Shown here: positions 21,568 to 31,865 of the stretch, in pieces
Layout of the letters: each line of letters starts with the position of its first letter
How positions within the stretch are numbered: position 1 is the first letter of the stretch
NCBI GenBank assembly: GCA_026225945.1
Contig: JAMJFZ010001797.1
Span: forward strand, 817,001-881,000
DNA: 64,000 bases
Direction of reading: 5' to 3'
Source: Cricetomys ansorgei
Taxonomy: Eukaryota; Chordata; Mammalia; Rodentia; Nesomyidae
Program-made: the position numbers and the translations under genes
Notes under the pieces: model-generated
What the model was told of the DNA's origin: nothing
Database searches by the model: none
Seen by the model: only the letters and a program-made list of their open reading frames with translations

Positions 21568-23224
21568 ATGTTTGCTCCCTGGACAGTCTCGGAGGCTAGG
21601 GAAGGCCACATCCTTCTTTGGAGCTCAGCAAAGCACAGGCTTTCTTAGAAATGCTGGTGAAAAACCGGTGATTGGGTTGACCAGTTTCTGTGTCATAAAC
21701 TGCACACTTGCACACAGAGAGAAGCCACATCACAGATACTCCCTGAAGTCAGATTCCTCCATGCAGGAGGACAGTAAGTTCTGCTTTCTGGGTTGCCCTA
21801 CCGTGTCTGAGAGCTGGACCTGGGGCAGTGTCATCTGCCTCCCAAACAGGGGAACCAGGGCAGGCAACCTGGGATCAGGGGCCAGGCTGTATTGTTCCCA
21901 AATGGCCGAAACTCAAGGTGTACCCTGGGTAGGTCACTCTCAGGAGGGGGACCAGGGACAATAGTAGGGACATCTCAGTGGTCTGTGAACCCATCCAGGA
22001 GCTCTGAGCAGGGCTATCGAGGCTGAGGTCTTAACTTCTCAAAGGCTCTGGTTTTCTATGGGCTACAGCCCAGAAACCAGGTAGTCATGGACAGCCCGCC
22101 CTCAGGTTACTATCTAAGTCTTCTTCCTCAAGACAGGGAACTTCTGGGCAGAGAGCAGCTGGGAAGGCCTTCCTCACTTCCATCTTCAGGAAGGCTGTAC
22201 TTCCCCAACGTTTAAATCCATGACTCCAAATGGATCTATCCATGTAGAAAGCAAAATGAACAGCGCTCCTGTTGGCCCACAGTTCTAGCACACACACAGA
22301 GGCACCTCCTGAGTGGAGACAGGACCCCAGGCTGCTTCCCCTTGCATGGCACAGTCATCCCCACAGGAGGAAGAGGCGACCCAGAGACCTTAAATCTAAC
22401 TTTGAAGAGGGTGGGAGGAGCGGGGAGAGTGGAGCACCCCAAAGCATACCATGAAAGGAGTGAGTATTGCTATCTAAGAGATCTCTTGCTTTACTTCCAG
22501 CTGCCTGACCACTCTTTCCAATCCCAGAATCCTCTGCAGCAGAGGCTAAGACTGTGGTTGGAGAAAGCTCCTGGGATCAGCTCTCTGCAAGTCAGAAAGA
22601 GTTGGCAGGAAGGACAAAGAGGAGTCAACAGACCATGGTTTCCAGAGATCCAGAGCACTTGGGGGCTGTTTTTCTCAGGGCCACCCGCGAGTGGGAGTAA
22701 ACTACAGGTGTTGTTTTCAGTGGTCCACAAATGAACAGCATGCCCGGGACACTAGTTATCCTGCACACTGAAGTTTCAGCCTTGGTCTCGCTCAGTCTGT
22801 CCCTGCCCCATCGACCAGGTCCAGGTGAAGAGGGTCTGCTCTCTGGGGGTCACCCCTTCTTCTGCGGGCTCGAGTGGTCCTATCCTCCCTTTTACTGACC
22901 CATCTGGCCAGCACAGGCCTAGCTCTACCCCACCTTGTTCTGTGGTCTGCAGGACCACAGGGGTGTCATTGCAACTCAAGGACAGACCTATGGCTGTACC
23001 ACAGAGAGAAAGAGGCTTCCATTATGAAAGAAGATGGGGCATCTGGCCTCCCCTTTCCTTCCAGTGGCTACTGTGGTCTGCGTCTCACCCCCACACCAGC
23101 CACTGATAGCCCTCCCACCTCCTGCCTCTGCCCCCCTCCCTTCCCTCCCCACACCCCTAGGAGTTGCTGCAAGTGCCCAGACTTCATTAACTCCTCCACA
23201 GACATCAGCGCCCTCAGGACTCTG
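21567..23224. other. unassigned, repeat-poor
   Basis: No SINE or LINE recognised over 1.6 kb. Frames of 118-148 codons (for example 21518-21964, which begins in the GT run) have no recognisable domains. Confidence 0.5.
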
Positions 23225-23385
23225 TTTTGATCGAACCGGGGCCTTTCACTCACTAGACAGGCGCTCTGCCACTGAGCTACAACCTCAGCCCTCCTGCTCT
23301 GTGTCTTCAAAGTTCTAACTAAGTAGCTCAAGGGAGCCTTAGCCTTGGGCTCCCCTGACTTAGCCTCCCACACAGCTGGAGGCCC
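23225..23385 (-). mobile_element. B4-type SINE (B1-ID composite), antisense
   Basis: The left part is an antisense ID unit (GATCGAACCGGGGCC, GACAGGCGCTCTGCCACTG, GAGCTACAACCTCAGCC). The right part is an antisense B1-like unit (AACTAAGTAGCTCAAGGG, CTTAGCCTCCCACACAGC). B1 at the 5' side and ID at the 3' side is the B4 arrangement. Confidence 0.65.
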
Positions 23386-24129
23386 GGTACCACTGGTCCC
23401 AATCTCTCTTGCAATTTCAGTCCTGTGGTCCCACGGTTCAGCATTTGTCTGGGCAGCTGAGCAGCCAAGGCTCTCAGAGGGAACACTGGAGCCTCATCTG
23501 TTACAGCAGTTTATTTTCAGTTGTGTTTAAAATGGTGGTTTTGTGCACTGTTGGGTGAAGGGCTGCCTAGGCCTTGTATTGCCTGCAGGTGTTGGCTTTA
23601 TGTGGGGGATGTTTGATTCCTCATGATCTGCACGTGCTATCATTGGAACACTCAAGGAGATTAGGTATCAATAAGAACCCCTGAGATGAGATGCTCAGGG
23701 TTCCACTGTCCAGTAAGCACTGGACAGGAGCGGTTCCCTCCGCTGAGGTCTGTCAGGATTTGCACCTATGAAAACGCCTCAGTGGCTTCCTCGCTGAGCC
23801 GGCACAGCGGGCGAACTGCTACACACAGCCTTCTTGAAATCATTCTCGTTATTCTTGAAATTATTTTTGTAATTATCTCCTTTGGGAGATAGAGGATCCC
23901 CAGAGCAGAAATAAACGCAGATGATGTTGTGGACTTGTCTGTAGATCTCAATGACCGATTCTGAGATCTCCCTTCTGTTCCAGAAAATGAGAGTCGCTTA
24001 CACCTTCCTAATGAGCAGAGCACTGCAAACAAAGAACTCAGAGTGGAGGACGCTGGGTAGAGCACAGTGGTAACTCATTGAATATACTCAGGCCTTTGGG
24101 AATAGCCTCTCACCAAAAATATACCTGAA
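23386..24129. other. unassigned; ATT-rich direct repeats near 23833-23880
   Basis: No gene recognised. Small direct repeats of GAAATTATT / GAAATCATT type occur near 23833-23880. Confidence 0.5.
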
Positions 24130-24298
24130 GATCAGGTGTAGCGGCACCCGCCTTTGATCCGTGGTTAAGAGCACGTGCTATTCTTCAAAAGGACCTGGGT
24201 TCAGTTCCCAGCACATCAGGTGGTTCACAACACTGATACTACAGCTCCAGGGGACCCAACACCCTCTTTTGGTCTCCTCAAGCATGTGCACACCTCTT

Positions 24299-24333
<35 letters not shown>

Positions 24334-24345
24334 AATAAATCTTAT
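24130..24345 (+). mobile_element. B1-head/B2-body chimeric SINE
   Basis: 24130-24160 (ATCAGGTGTAGCGGCACCCG then CCTTTGATCC) matches the first 30 bases of a sense B1. From 24160 the sequence continues as B2 from inside its A-box region (GTGGTTAAGAGCACG, GGACCTGGGTTCAGTTCCC, CTCCAGGGGACC) through a (TC)n and (CA)n tail ending AAATAAATC. The switch is abrupt with no intervening A-rich tract. Confidence 0.65.
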
Positions 24346-24480
24346 ACATATTTGAACGCAATTCCTATTTTAATAATGAGAGTTAATTCTTTAATGTATA
24401 CATATTAATTTTATAATATAGATTTCCTTGTGATGTTTTAGTTCGTGCATATAATGTATATTAACCATATTAGTTAATTT

Positions 24481-24645
24481 TTGTTTTGTTTTGTTTTTTG
24501 TTTTTCCAGACTGAGTTTCTATGCTGTAACCCTGGCTGTCCTGGAACTCACTCTGTAGACCAGGCTGGCCTCGAACTCACAGAGATCTGCCTGCCTCTGT
24601 CTCCCGGGTGCTGGGATTAAAGGCGTGGGCCATCACCGCCCAGCC
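24481..24645 (-). mobile_element. B1 SINE, antisense
   Basis: A T/G-rich tail complement, then CTGTAACCCTGGCTGTCC, GGAACTCACTCTGTAGACC, AGGCTGGCCTCGAACTC and GCTGGGATTAAAGGCG. It carries GTAACCC rather than GTAGCCC at the diagnostic position. Confidence 0.95.
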
Positions 24646-25282
24646 TGATTAATTCTTTTTTTAAAAATCCTTTTTCTTGTCCAACAGTTTCCCTTTCTGT
24701 CCTTTAAATTACATGTGGTATGAATAAATTCAAAGGAAAGTTCTGGAAATAAACAACTCATTAGTTGGAAATTGCTAAGTAGCACGATGAACTCTTACAA
24801 CCTCCTGCTCCATTTGGTTTTGCATCGTCCGCCCCTCTGTGCAGCGTGTCCATGCTGTATATGCTATCCGCCTCTTGGTCCCTTCGTCATCACCACTGCT
24901 GCCAAAGTGACAGCGACAGCATCACAGTGCTGTTTCAAGTCACGCACAGTTTATTTAATAATATTCCCGAGTGCAAGAGTCGTATTGCTGGGAGTTTATT
25001 ATAATGGCCTGTCTTGATATTAATCATGGTTGTTAATCCCTTAATGTGCCTGATTTACAAATTAACTGTTATACAAAAAAATTAAACGTTACGGTAAATG
25101 TAGGAGTTGGTACCATCTGTAATTTGGGCATCCACTAGGGTCCGGAGCGTATCCCTAAACACAGAGAGTGTTGCCTTTCACCGTGTGCCAGACTCTCTGA
25201 CGAACACTTAGACAGTAATTGATTGGTTTCTCCAGATAGACTTCTGGAATACCATTACTGCGGTGTTAAAGTAGGAGCGCAG
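24646..25282. other. unassigned, A/T-rich in part
   Basis: No gene or confident repeat identified. Confidence 0.5.
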
Positions 25283-25410
25283 AGCTGGGGGTGCAGCTCA
25301 GTGATGGAGCGTTTGCCCAGTGTGCGCACCGTCCTGGGTCCGTCCCAGGACTGAAAAACAAACAAACAAACAAAAAAAACCACAAAAACACCCCAAAAAA
25401 CAAAACAAAG
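25283..25410 (+). mobile_element. ID (BC1-type) SINE with long A-rich tail
   Basis: AGCTGGGGGTGCAGCTCAG, TGATGGAGCGTTTGCCCAG and CTGGGTCCGTCCCAG give the ID body with intact A- and B-box-like segments. A 55-bp CAAA/CAAAA tail follows. Confidence 0.8.
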
Positions 25411-26501
25411 ATGCTCCTAAAGTAAGAAGCAGTAAGTACTCGCTCGTGACCTTCTGGTGGTGCAGCTGGGGCTCTGAGCCACGTCAACTGATCCCCAAGT
25501 ATGTACTTTTAATCACGATAACTACCATCCTGTCAGAGCCCAGGATCTTGGGAGTCTTCGGGGTGGGGCAGCGGTGATGAGCACGGCTGTGTGGAAACCC
25601 GGGGTTCAGGCTGCAGCTTCCCTTCCAGCGGCTTCCCTCAGCGCGCACAGTGTGAAGCCGGTGCAGAGAGCCAGAGGCCCTGTACTGGCCACTCACAGTA
25701 TCGCTTTCTCTTTAATAAGGGGTATCGAGCCACATCCTGCGGAAGCCTCACTCCAATTTAGTGAGTCAATGCCTCGTGCTGTTACAAACACCTCTTGGCT
25801 GTGAGGTTTAGGAGCCTTTCCTCAAACAGGATCAAGGCTCTCTTGTCAGTCCCTGTGGCCAAGATGAAGGGTACTCTCCCTGCCTTTGGGAGAGCTCTGG
25901 CAATAAGGAAGAGTGACATGATTCAACATTTTGATTTCTTCTGAGAGAGCCATGGTTACGCAGCCCACTGTGCTGGTGCCAGGCGTCTGTGGTTCAACCT
26001 GGGCAAGGATCCTGTGTGCACAGACATTGTTCCATTTGCTCCTTGCCGGCCTTTCCTTGAAACACATCTAGATTATGACTCACCAGAGGCTTAGCAAACT
26101 ATAGATTTCAGTAAAGTCCGCAATACCAAGGCCCTCCGGGGTGGGTGGTGCGAGATCACCACAAGCATTAAGGTCTCTACATGACCTCACAAAGAAGAGC
26201 TTGGGCAATCATGGAACTAGGAATGGGTAAGAAAATCTGCCCCGTATCCCTAAGTACTCGCTAGTTTCTGTAACACAAAGATCTCCCCAAGACCTGCCTG
26301 GACACAGAGTGTCAGAAGGGTAAAGTATTCACAAGTGTCCACACATCTGAGTCTCAGTTGCTGGGGCCTAGGCTGTGATTATGCTCAATCCGTTTATGCC
26401 AATATATCGGGGAGACAATGCTTTAATGCCCGGGCCCTCTGAATGCAGATCTAGCAACTAGGTTAGAGTGGGAGCACGATGGGTCACACAGCGCCATTAA
26501 G
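25411..26501. other. unassigned non-coding sequence
   Basis: No gene or repeat family recognised. Confidence 0.5.
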
Positions 26502-27104
26502 ATGTGTGTTGTGTGTATGCCATGCGTATAGTGCGTGTGCGAGAGGTGTGTGATGTGTGTACTATGTGTATGGTATGTGTAATATGTGTGTGTGTACGTG
26601 TGTGTGTGTTTGTGCTGTGTGTGTGCTGTATGTATGTGTGTGTGTGAGAGGTGTGTGATGTGTGTACTGTGTGTATGGTATGTGTAATGTGTGTGTGTAC
26701 GTGTGTGTGTGTTGTATGTATGTGTGTGTGAGAGAGGTGTGTGATGTGTGTACTGTGTGTATGTGTGTCTGTGTGTGTGTGTATGTATTTGGTTTGTGCT
26801 GTGTGTGTGTACTGTGTGTATGATATGTGTGGTGTGTGTGTGGTGTGTGTGTGTGTAATGTGTGTGTGTGTGGTGTGTGTGTGCTGTATGTATGTGTGTG
26901 TGTGCTGTATGTTTGTGTGTGTGTTTGGTTTGTGCTGTGTGTGTGCGCTGTGTGTATGTGTGTTGTGTGTGTGTGTGTTTGTTTGTGCTGTGTGTGTTGT
27001 GTGTATGTGTGTCTGTGTGTGTGTGTATGTGTTTGGTTTGTGCTGTGTGTGTGCGCTGTGTGTATGTGTGTGTGTGTGCTGTGTGTGCGCTGTGTATGTG
27101 TACA
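26502..27104. repeat. complex (TG)n array with higher-order repeats
   Basis: About 600 bp of TG with TA, GC and TT variants. A GAGAGGTGTGTGATGTGTGT block recurs at 26541, 26646 and 26732, and a TTTGGTTTGTGCTGTGTGTG block recurs near 26788, 26926 and 27031. The 206-260 codon frames on both strands are His/Thr or Cys/Val dipeptide translations, not genes. Confidence 0.95.
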
Positions 27105-27224
27105 TGGGTGCGCAGGAGTGCGGTGCCACAGAGGGCACAGGATCCCCTGGAGGTGTGAGAACCAAATTTCAGTCTTCTGCAAGAACAGGAAGTGTTCTTA
27201 GCCACGGAACCATCTTTCCAGCCC
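27105..27224 (-). mobile_element. B2 SINE, antisense, tail expanded into TG array
   Basis: CAGGATCCCCTGGAGG, AACCAAATTTCAGTC, TTCTGCAAGAACAGGAAG and the head complement AGCCACGGAACCATCTTTCC are present. Its 3' end faces the TG array, which replaces the normal tail. Confidence 0.75.
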
Positions 27225-29011
27225 TCAGCTCCTTTCTATAAAGACACAGTTGCTCAAAATTCTCTGGGGAGTATGGGGATTTTCCACAGTCAGATGAATT
27301 TGTGGTCTTTATCAGACAGAGATCTGAAGGAAAGGAACATGAAGGAGGATGTTCATTACATGACAACGTTGGGTTGTTCTGGAAAACACTGTTGTGGCCA
27401 AGTCCCACGCAGTGCATTTTTTCATTTAGTCATTCAACAACCATTAAAGAGGTGCCTTCCCCCCAATAGTCTTCGTTTGTTGTTGAGTAGAATGGAAAGA
27501 AGCAAAGGTGTTGTCTTAGACCAGATCGGCTGCTCTGAAGCTGGACCTCACGTTCTACTTGGCAGGGTAAACAGTTTGGGTTAGAAGGACAAGCCCAAAA
27601 CTAGTTGTGACTAATTTGAAGAAAAACATACCTTACTGTCAACGTAGCTGAAACTGTGCTAACACAGGGAGCTGCACAGAGAGCTTAAAGAGGGAGACTT
27701 GGTTTAACTGAAATTGAGATTTTCAAAATATCTGGAGATTTTCTGTAAGCAAAGCTTGAAGGAGCCAATAGAAAGACGTGGTTGCTTTTAAAACGTCATG
27801 TGATCCTAGTTTGCATTAAATAAAAACATTGTTCTCAGATAATACATAGTAGTAGTAACTGCTTGGTCTACTTTCGGTAGTCACAAGAGAGTAACTGAGA
27901 CGGGGTAACTCGGAAAAGGAGAAAGCGCATTGGGACCCCCAGTTCTGCGCAGGCCAGGCAGAGAGTGGGAGGAGCCAGTGACTGTGGGTGGGGCCGGCAC
28001 GCTCAGAGGGGAGGATCGACTTTACTGCAATCCACTCCTTTGGCAGTCAGCCCAGCTTCCAAAGAGAGCAGTCACTCAAACCTGAGACCTCTTCCTTGAC
28101 CGCCTCCCCGCACCACACAAGGCAGCCAGACTTGGGCTTGAGCCTCAGAGGGCGCCTATGGGGCTCAACCGTAGCACATGTGCCGCATGCCCACAGGGCA
28201 GCTGGAAAACGAAGTTCACTTCAGAGCATTTTGATCAAGATGTCTCATGACCCACAGTCCCGAGAGCAGAGATCTAGACGCTGAGGGCTGGGGAAACCAC
28301 ACAGACAGGCTGTGGGAGTGCTCAGCTTGGAAGCGGGAGGGGGCAGTGAGGAGAGGGGAACTGTCGTCCAGTCTTAGAGTATTTTAGGAGTTCTAAGGAG
28401 GAAGACGAGGAGAGGAGGGAGTAAACATGGAAGCTGCCAGGAAAGCGATTTGAGCATGTATATAAACATAACCTTTTATAAAATACTCCAGCGGAACTAA
28501 GGACTCAGCATGGAAAAAAGGCACTCTCTAGAGAGAGCGAGCCCTTTGTCGGGGCGTTGGAAGAGTCTACAGACACTTGTCAGAGACCCTGAGAAGAACT
28601 TTCCGACCTTAGGTGGAGGGTTGTCTGTATCTCAGGTTTCAATTGCATCCAAGATTTTAACTTCTCTAATGGGCCAGGCTGTGTCCTGCTGAGACACCCT
28701 GGGGGGGGGCAGAAGACGAGCAGAGCTCCTGGGCTGCGTGGTCTGAGTGCTTTTAAACAGAAGCCCCCTCTGATGTGTTCTGAGAAGCCTTGCACTCCTC
28801 CCTCAAGGACTCTGTTGAGAGGAAGCTTTCCCGTAAAGCGATATAGTAACTGAGGTTCGTGAGAAATAAGTTCCTTTTGTGACAAATGTGGATGAAAAGT
28901 CTGCAGCTCCTGGTGGCCATGTCTACCAAAGACTAGGGTAGGTCTGAGAAGGGGTTGCTGTAACACTCAAAGGACAACTGAGAGGAGGGGGAAGGAGGAT
29001 CCCGCCAAATA
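27225..29011. other. unassigned, repeat-poor
   Basis: No SINE recognised. A G/C-rich patch near 27935-28010 (GGGAGGAGCC, GGGTGGGGCC) could bind Sp-type factors, but there is no CpG island. Frames of 98-130 codons have no recognisable domains. Confidence 0.5.
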
Positions 29012-29793
29012 GCACACAAACACACACGCACACATACACACACATGCACACACACACATACACACACACACATGCACACACACGCGCACACACACATACA
29101 CATGTGCACACATACATACACACACACATACACATGCATACACACAAATACACACACACGCCTGCATACATACATACACATGAACACACACACACGCATG
29201 CATACATACACATGAACACACTTACATACACACATACACATGCATACACATACACACACACATACACATGCACACACACACATACACATGCATACACACA
29301 CATACACACACATGCATACACATACATACACAGACACATGAACACACACATGCACACACATGCACACACATGCACACACATGCACACACACACATACACA
29401 CACATGCACACACACATACACATGTGCACACATACATACACACACATACACATGCATACACAAATACACACACACATACACATACATACACAGACACACA
29501 CACACACACATGCATACATACACATACACATACACATGCATACACATACATACACACAGACACATGAACACACACATGCACACATACACATGCACACACA
29601 TGCACACACACACACACACAGATGAATACACATACATACACATGAATACACACATGCACACACACATACACACACATGTATACACACATACACACATGCA
29701 TATACATACATACACACATACACACACATGCATGCACATACATACACACACATACACACACATGCATACACACACACAGATGCACACACACAC
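29012..29793. repeat. complex (CA)n array with ACATGC/ACATAC units
   Basis: About 780 bp of CA with TG, TA and GAAC variants. Long blocks recur: CATGTGCACACATACATAC at 29101 and 29421 with matching downstream sequence, and CAGACACATGAAC at 29331 and 29557. Frames up to 288 codons are dipeptide translations. Confidence 0.96.
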
Positions 29794-29849
29794 CTCTACT
29801 GCTCATTCAAACTGACTAGCTAATTCAATTGTTAAAAATAAAACATCAG

Positions 29850-30062
29850 AGCAGGTAGGATGGCTCAGTGGGTAAAGGCACTTGCATGCAAGTCTGGAGA
29901 CTGGAGTTCACTTCCTGGAACCCACATGAAGGTGGGAGGAGAGAACAGACCCACGATGCTGTCCTCTGGTCTCCACACGTGCTCCACAGCACGCAGCCCC
30001 ACATTATGCACGCACACATATACAAACAATAATATATGTAGTTATACACACACACACACATG
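29850..30062 (+). mobile_element. B3 SINE
   Basis: AGGATGGCTCAGTGGGTAAAG, GCACTTGCATGCAAG, GAGTTCACTTCCTGGAACCC, ACATGAAGGTGGGAGGAGAG and GTCCTCTGGTCTCCACACG follow the B3 consensus. A CA-rich tail ends at 30062. Confidence 0.85.
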
Positions 30063-30368
30063 TTAAAAGTCCATTCGCTTCTGTCTTTAACACATGCTAG
30101 TTCAGAACGCTGCTGCTACGTAGTGAACTCTTTGGGAGCACACAGTGTCACCGATGCTTTGGTGTTCCTGGAATTTAGTCCTGTCTGATAAATAACAAAA
30201 GTTTCCGGAAACAGAGAGTGAGTGTGCTGAACAGACATTTGATTGTTCGGATGGTGGGCGGCTGAGGCTCCTGGGCTGGAGCACAGAGATGTCTTCCTCT
30301 GGTCTCCTTTTGCCCCAGCCAAACCTGCTTTTGCATTGCATTCAAGTACAGTCTTCAGGCCCCTTCCG

Positions 30369-30725
30369 TGGTGTGGCTTGGATAAGAATGGCCCCCATGG
30401 GCTCATCTGTTTGAATATTTGGTTCCCCGCTGGTGGATTATTTTGAATTAGGACAGATAGCCTTGTTGGAGGGGGTGCGTCCCTAGGGGTAGCCTTTGAG
30501 GTTTCAAAGCCCATGACAGGCCCAGCCCAAATCTCTCTTGCAGATCAGATGTAAGCGCTAACTAGTTCTCAGCACCATGCCTGTCTGCCTGCCTCCATGT
30601 TCCTCACCGCGATGGTCATGGACTAACCCTCTGACACCGTGAGCAAGCCCCCGGCTAACTGCTTCTTTGTATAAGTTGCCTTGGTCATGGGGTCTCTTCA
30701 CAGCAATAGAGCAGTATCTAAGACA
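30369..30725 (+). mobile_element. rodent L1 (Lx-type) 3' UTR fragment
   Basis: AAGAATGGCCCCCATGGGC, TTTGAATATTTGGTTCCCC, TAGCCTTGTTGGAGGGGG, TTTGAGGTTTCAAAGCCC, GTGAGCAAGCCCCCGGC and a full closing TTGCCTTGGTCATGG...CACAGCAATAGAGC...TAAGACA. It is nearly co-linear with 35040-35397. Confidence 0.7.
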
Positions 30726-30756
30726 CACGGCCACTCAAGTCACCTGCTTCCTCGTC

Positions 30757-30835
30757 ATCCAGCAGAAGCTCATTACGTCCCCACTGTGTGCTAGGCAGCG
30801 TGCTAGAGCTGGGTTACAGTGACACAAAGGGCGTC
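30757..30835 (-). mobile_element. MIR/L2-type ancient fragment, antisense
   Basis: CATTACGTCCCCACTGTGTG then CTAGGCAGCGTGCTAGAGC and GGGTTACAGTGACACAAAGG resemble the antisense MIR/L2 segment with CTACTGTGTGCCAGGCACTG. It is short. Confidence 0.35.
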
Positions 30836-31040
30836 AGTGCCCCAGCCTCCTGAAACTCCCCCTCCAGCAGCTGTGGCCGGGGTGGGAGTTGGGAAATCTC
30901 CGTAACACCATCAGCCAAAGAGAACAAATAAGACTGCTCATAAAATCCCCAGAGGTCTGCTGATACTTTAACTGAAAACAACCTAAGAACAGTTTGCAAA
31001 CCTCTGTGACTTCTTATTTACTTACTCAAAAATGTATCCC

Positions 31041-31122
31041 TGGCTGGAGATTTATCTCAGTGGCAGAGGGCCTGCTGAGCGTGATTAAGGTTCTGGATTC
31101 CATCCCCAACGCCACCAAAAAT
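31041..31122 (+). mobile_element. ID (BC1-type) SINE, diverged
   Basis: TGGCTGGAGATTTATCTCAG, TGGCAGAGGGCCTGCTGAGC and GATTCCATCCCCAACGCC track the ID body. A short A-rich tail follows. Confidence 0.65.
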
Positions 31123-31196
31123 GAACGAAGAAGTGAATGAGGTGTAGATGTGCCCCCTCCCAATTTCTTAAAGTTCCCGAACAAGAATAAACACAA

Positions 31197-31421
31197 CGGG
31201 ACTGGAGAAATGACTCAGCCGCTAAGAGCACAGGCTGCCCTTGCAGAGGACCTGGCTTCAGTTCCCAGCACCCACACAGTGACTCACAACCGTCTGTAAC
31301 TCCAGTTCCAGGGGATCTGACGCCCTCTGCTGGCCTCCACAGGCGCTGCATGCATGTGGTGCTCACACATAACATGCAGGCAAAGCACTCATAGACGTAA
31401 AATAAAATAATGAAAAAGAGC
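31197..31421 (+). mobile_element. B2 SINE with exact 12-bp target-site duplication
   Basis: A full-length B2 runs from GGGACTGGAGAAATGACTC to an AAATAAAATAATGAAAAAG tail. GAATAAACACAA occurs at 31185-31196 and again at 31422-31433, a perfect direct repeat flanking the element as expected from L1-mediated insertion. This is one of the better preserved B2 copies here. It also carries a CTCF-like core. Confidence 0.95.
31318..31336 (-). promoter_or_regulatory. CTCF-like motif inside B2
   Basis: CGCCCTCTGCTGGCC sits in the body of the B2. Against the reverse complement of the widely used 19-bp CTCF motif about 14 positions agree. B2 elements are known to have spread CTCF sites in rodents. Other B2 copies here read CTCTTCTGG; this one has the G that improves the fit. 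Occupancy is not shown. Confidence 0.4.
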
Positions 31422-31511
31422 GAATAAACACAAACACCACATCTGAGAGTGATGAGCTATCAGGAGGATTTGACTGAAGTTTTAACCACTTTCTCCAGAA
31501 AGGGAAAATGA

Positions 31512-31815
31512 GGACTGGGCAGAGGGCTCAGTAAGTAAAGTACTTGCCATGCAAGCATGAAGGCCTGAGTTCGAATCCCCAGAACCCAAGTAAAGCTAGG
31601 CAGAGTGATAGTGTTTTAATCCCAGCACTCCTAAGAGGAGATGGAAGTTGGAGAGAGGAGAGTTTCCAGAAGCTCACAGGCCAGCGAGCATGGTGTGTGC
31701 AGCCACGAACAACAAAGAGACCTTGTCTCCAAGGAGGGAGAAGGTGAAGAGAACACCAGGGTGTCCTCTGTCCCATGACCTGCACATATATGCCATGGTA
31801 CCCACATGCCCAGTC
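31512..31815 (+). mobile_element. B4-type composite SINE
   Basis: A tRNA-type head (GGACTGGGCAGAGGGCTCAG, GCAAGCATGAAGGCCTGAG, TTCGAATCCCC) joins a B1-like middle (TTTTAATCCCAGCACTCC, GAGACCTTGTCTCC) and a distal part with GGTGTCCTCTGTCCC. A CT-rich run follows to about 31865. The assignment among B4 subtypes is uncertain. Confidence 0.6.
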
Positions 31816-31865
31816 TCTCTCTTTCTTTCCTTCTTCCTCTCTCCCTCCTCCTTCTGCCCTACCCC

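Noticed and set aside
26423..27205. Open frames of 206-260 codons on both strands
   Set aside because: They translate TG/CA dinucleotide repeats into His/Thr or Cys/Val strings. Open frame length here follows from the absence of stop codons in the repeat, not from selection.
27935..28015. GC-rich patch as a possible promoter
   Set aside because: Few CpGs, no extended island, no adjoining exon.
28923..29806. Open frames up to 288 codons
   Set aside because: Low-complexity CA-array translation in several frames at once, with no folding domain.
31197..31421. tRNA-like promoter boxes suggesting tRNA genes (here and in all B2, B3 and ID copies)
   Set aside because: The heads are tRNA-derived but continue into SINE bodies and tails and lack a full cloverleaf. 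They are retroposons.
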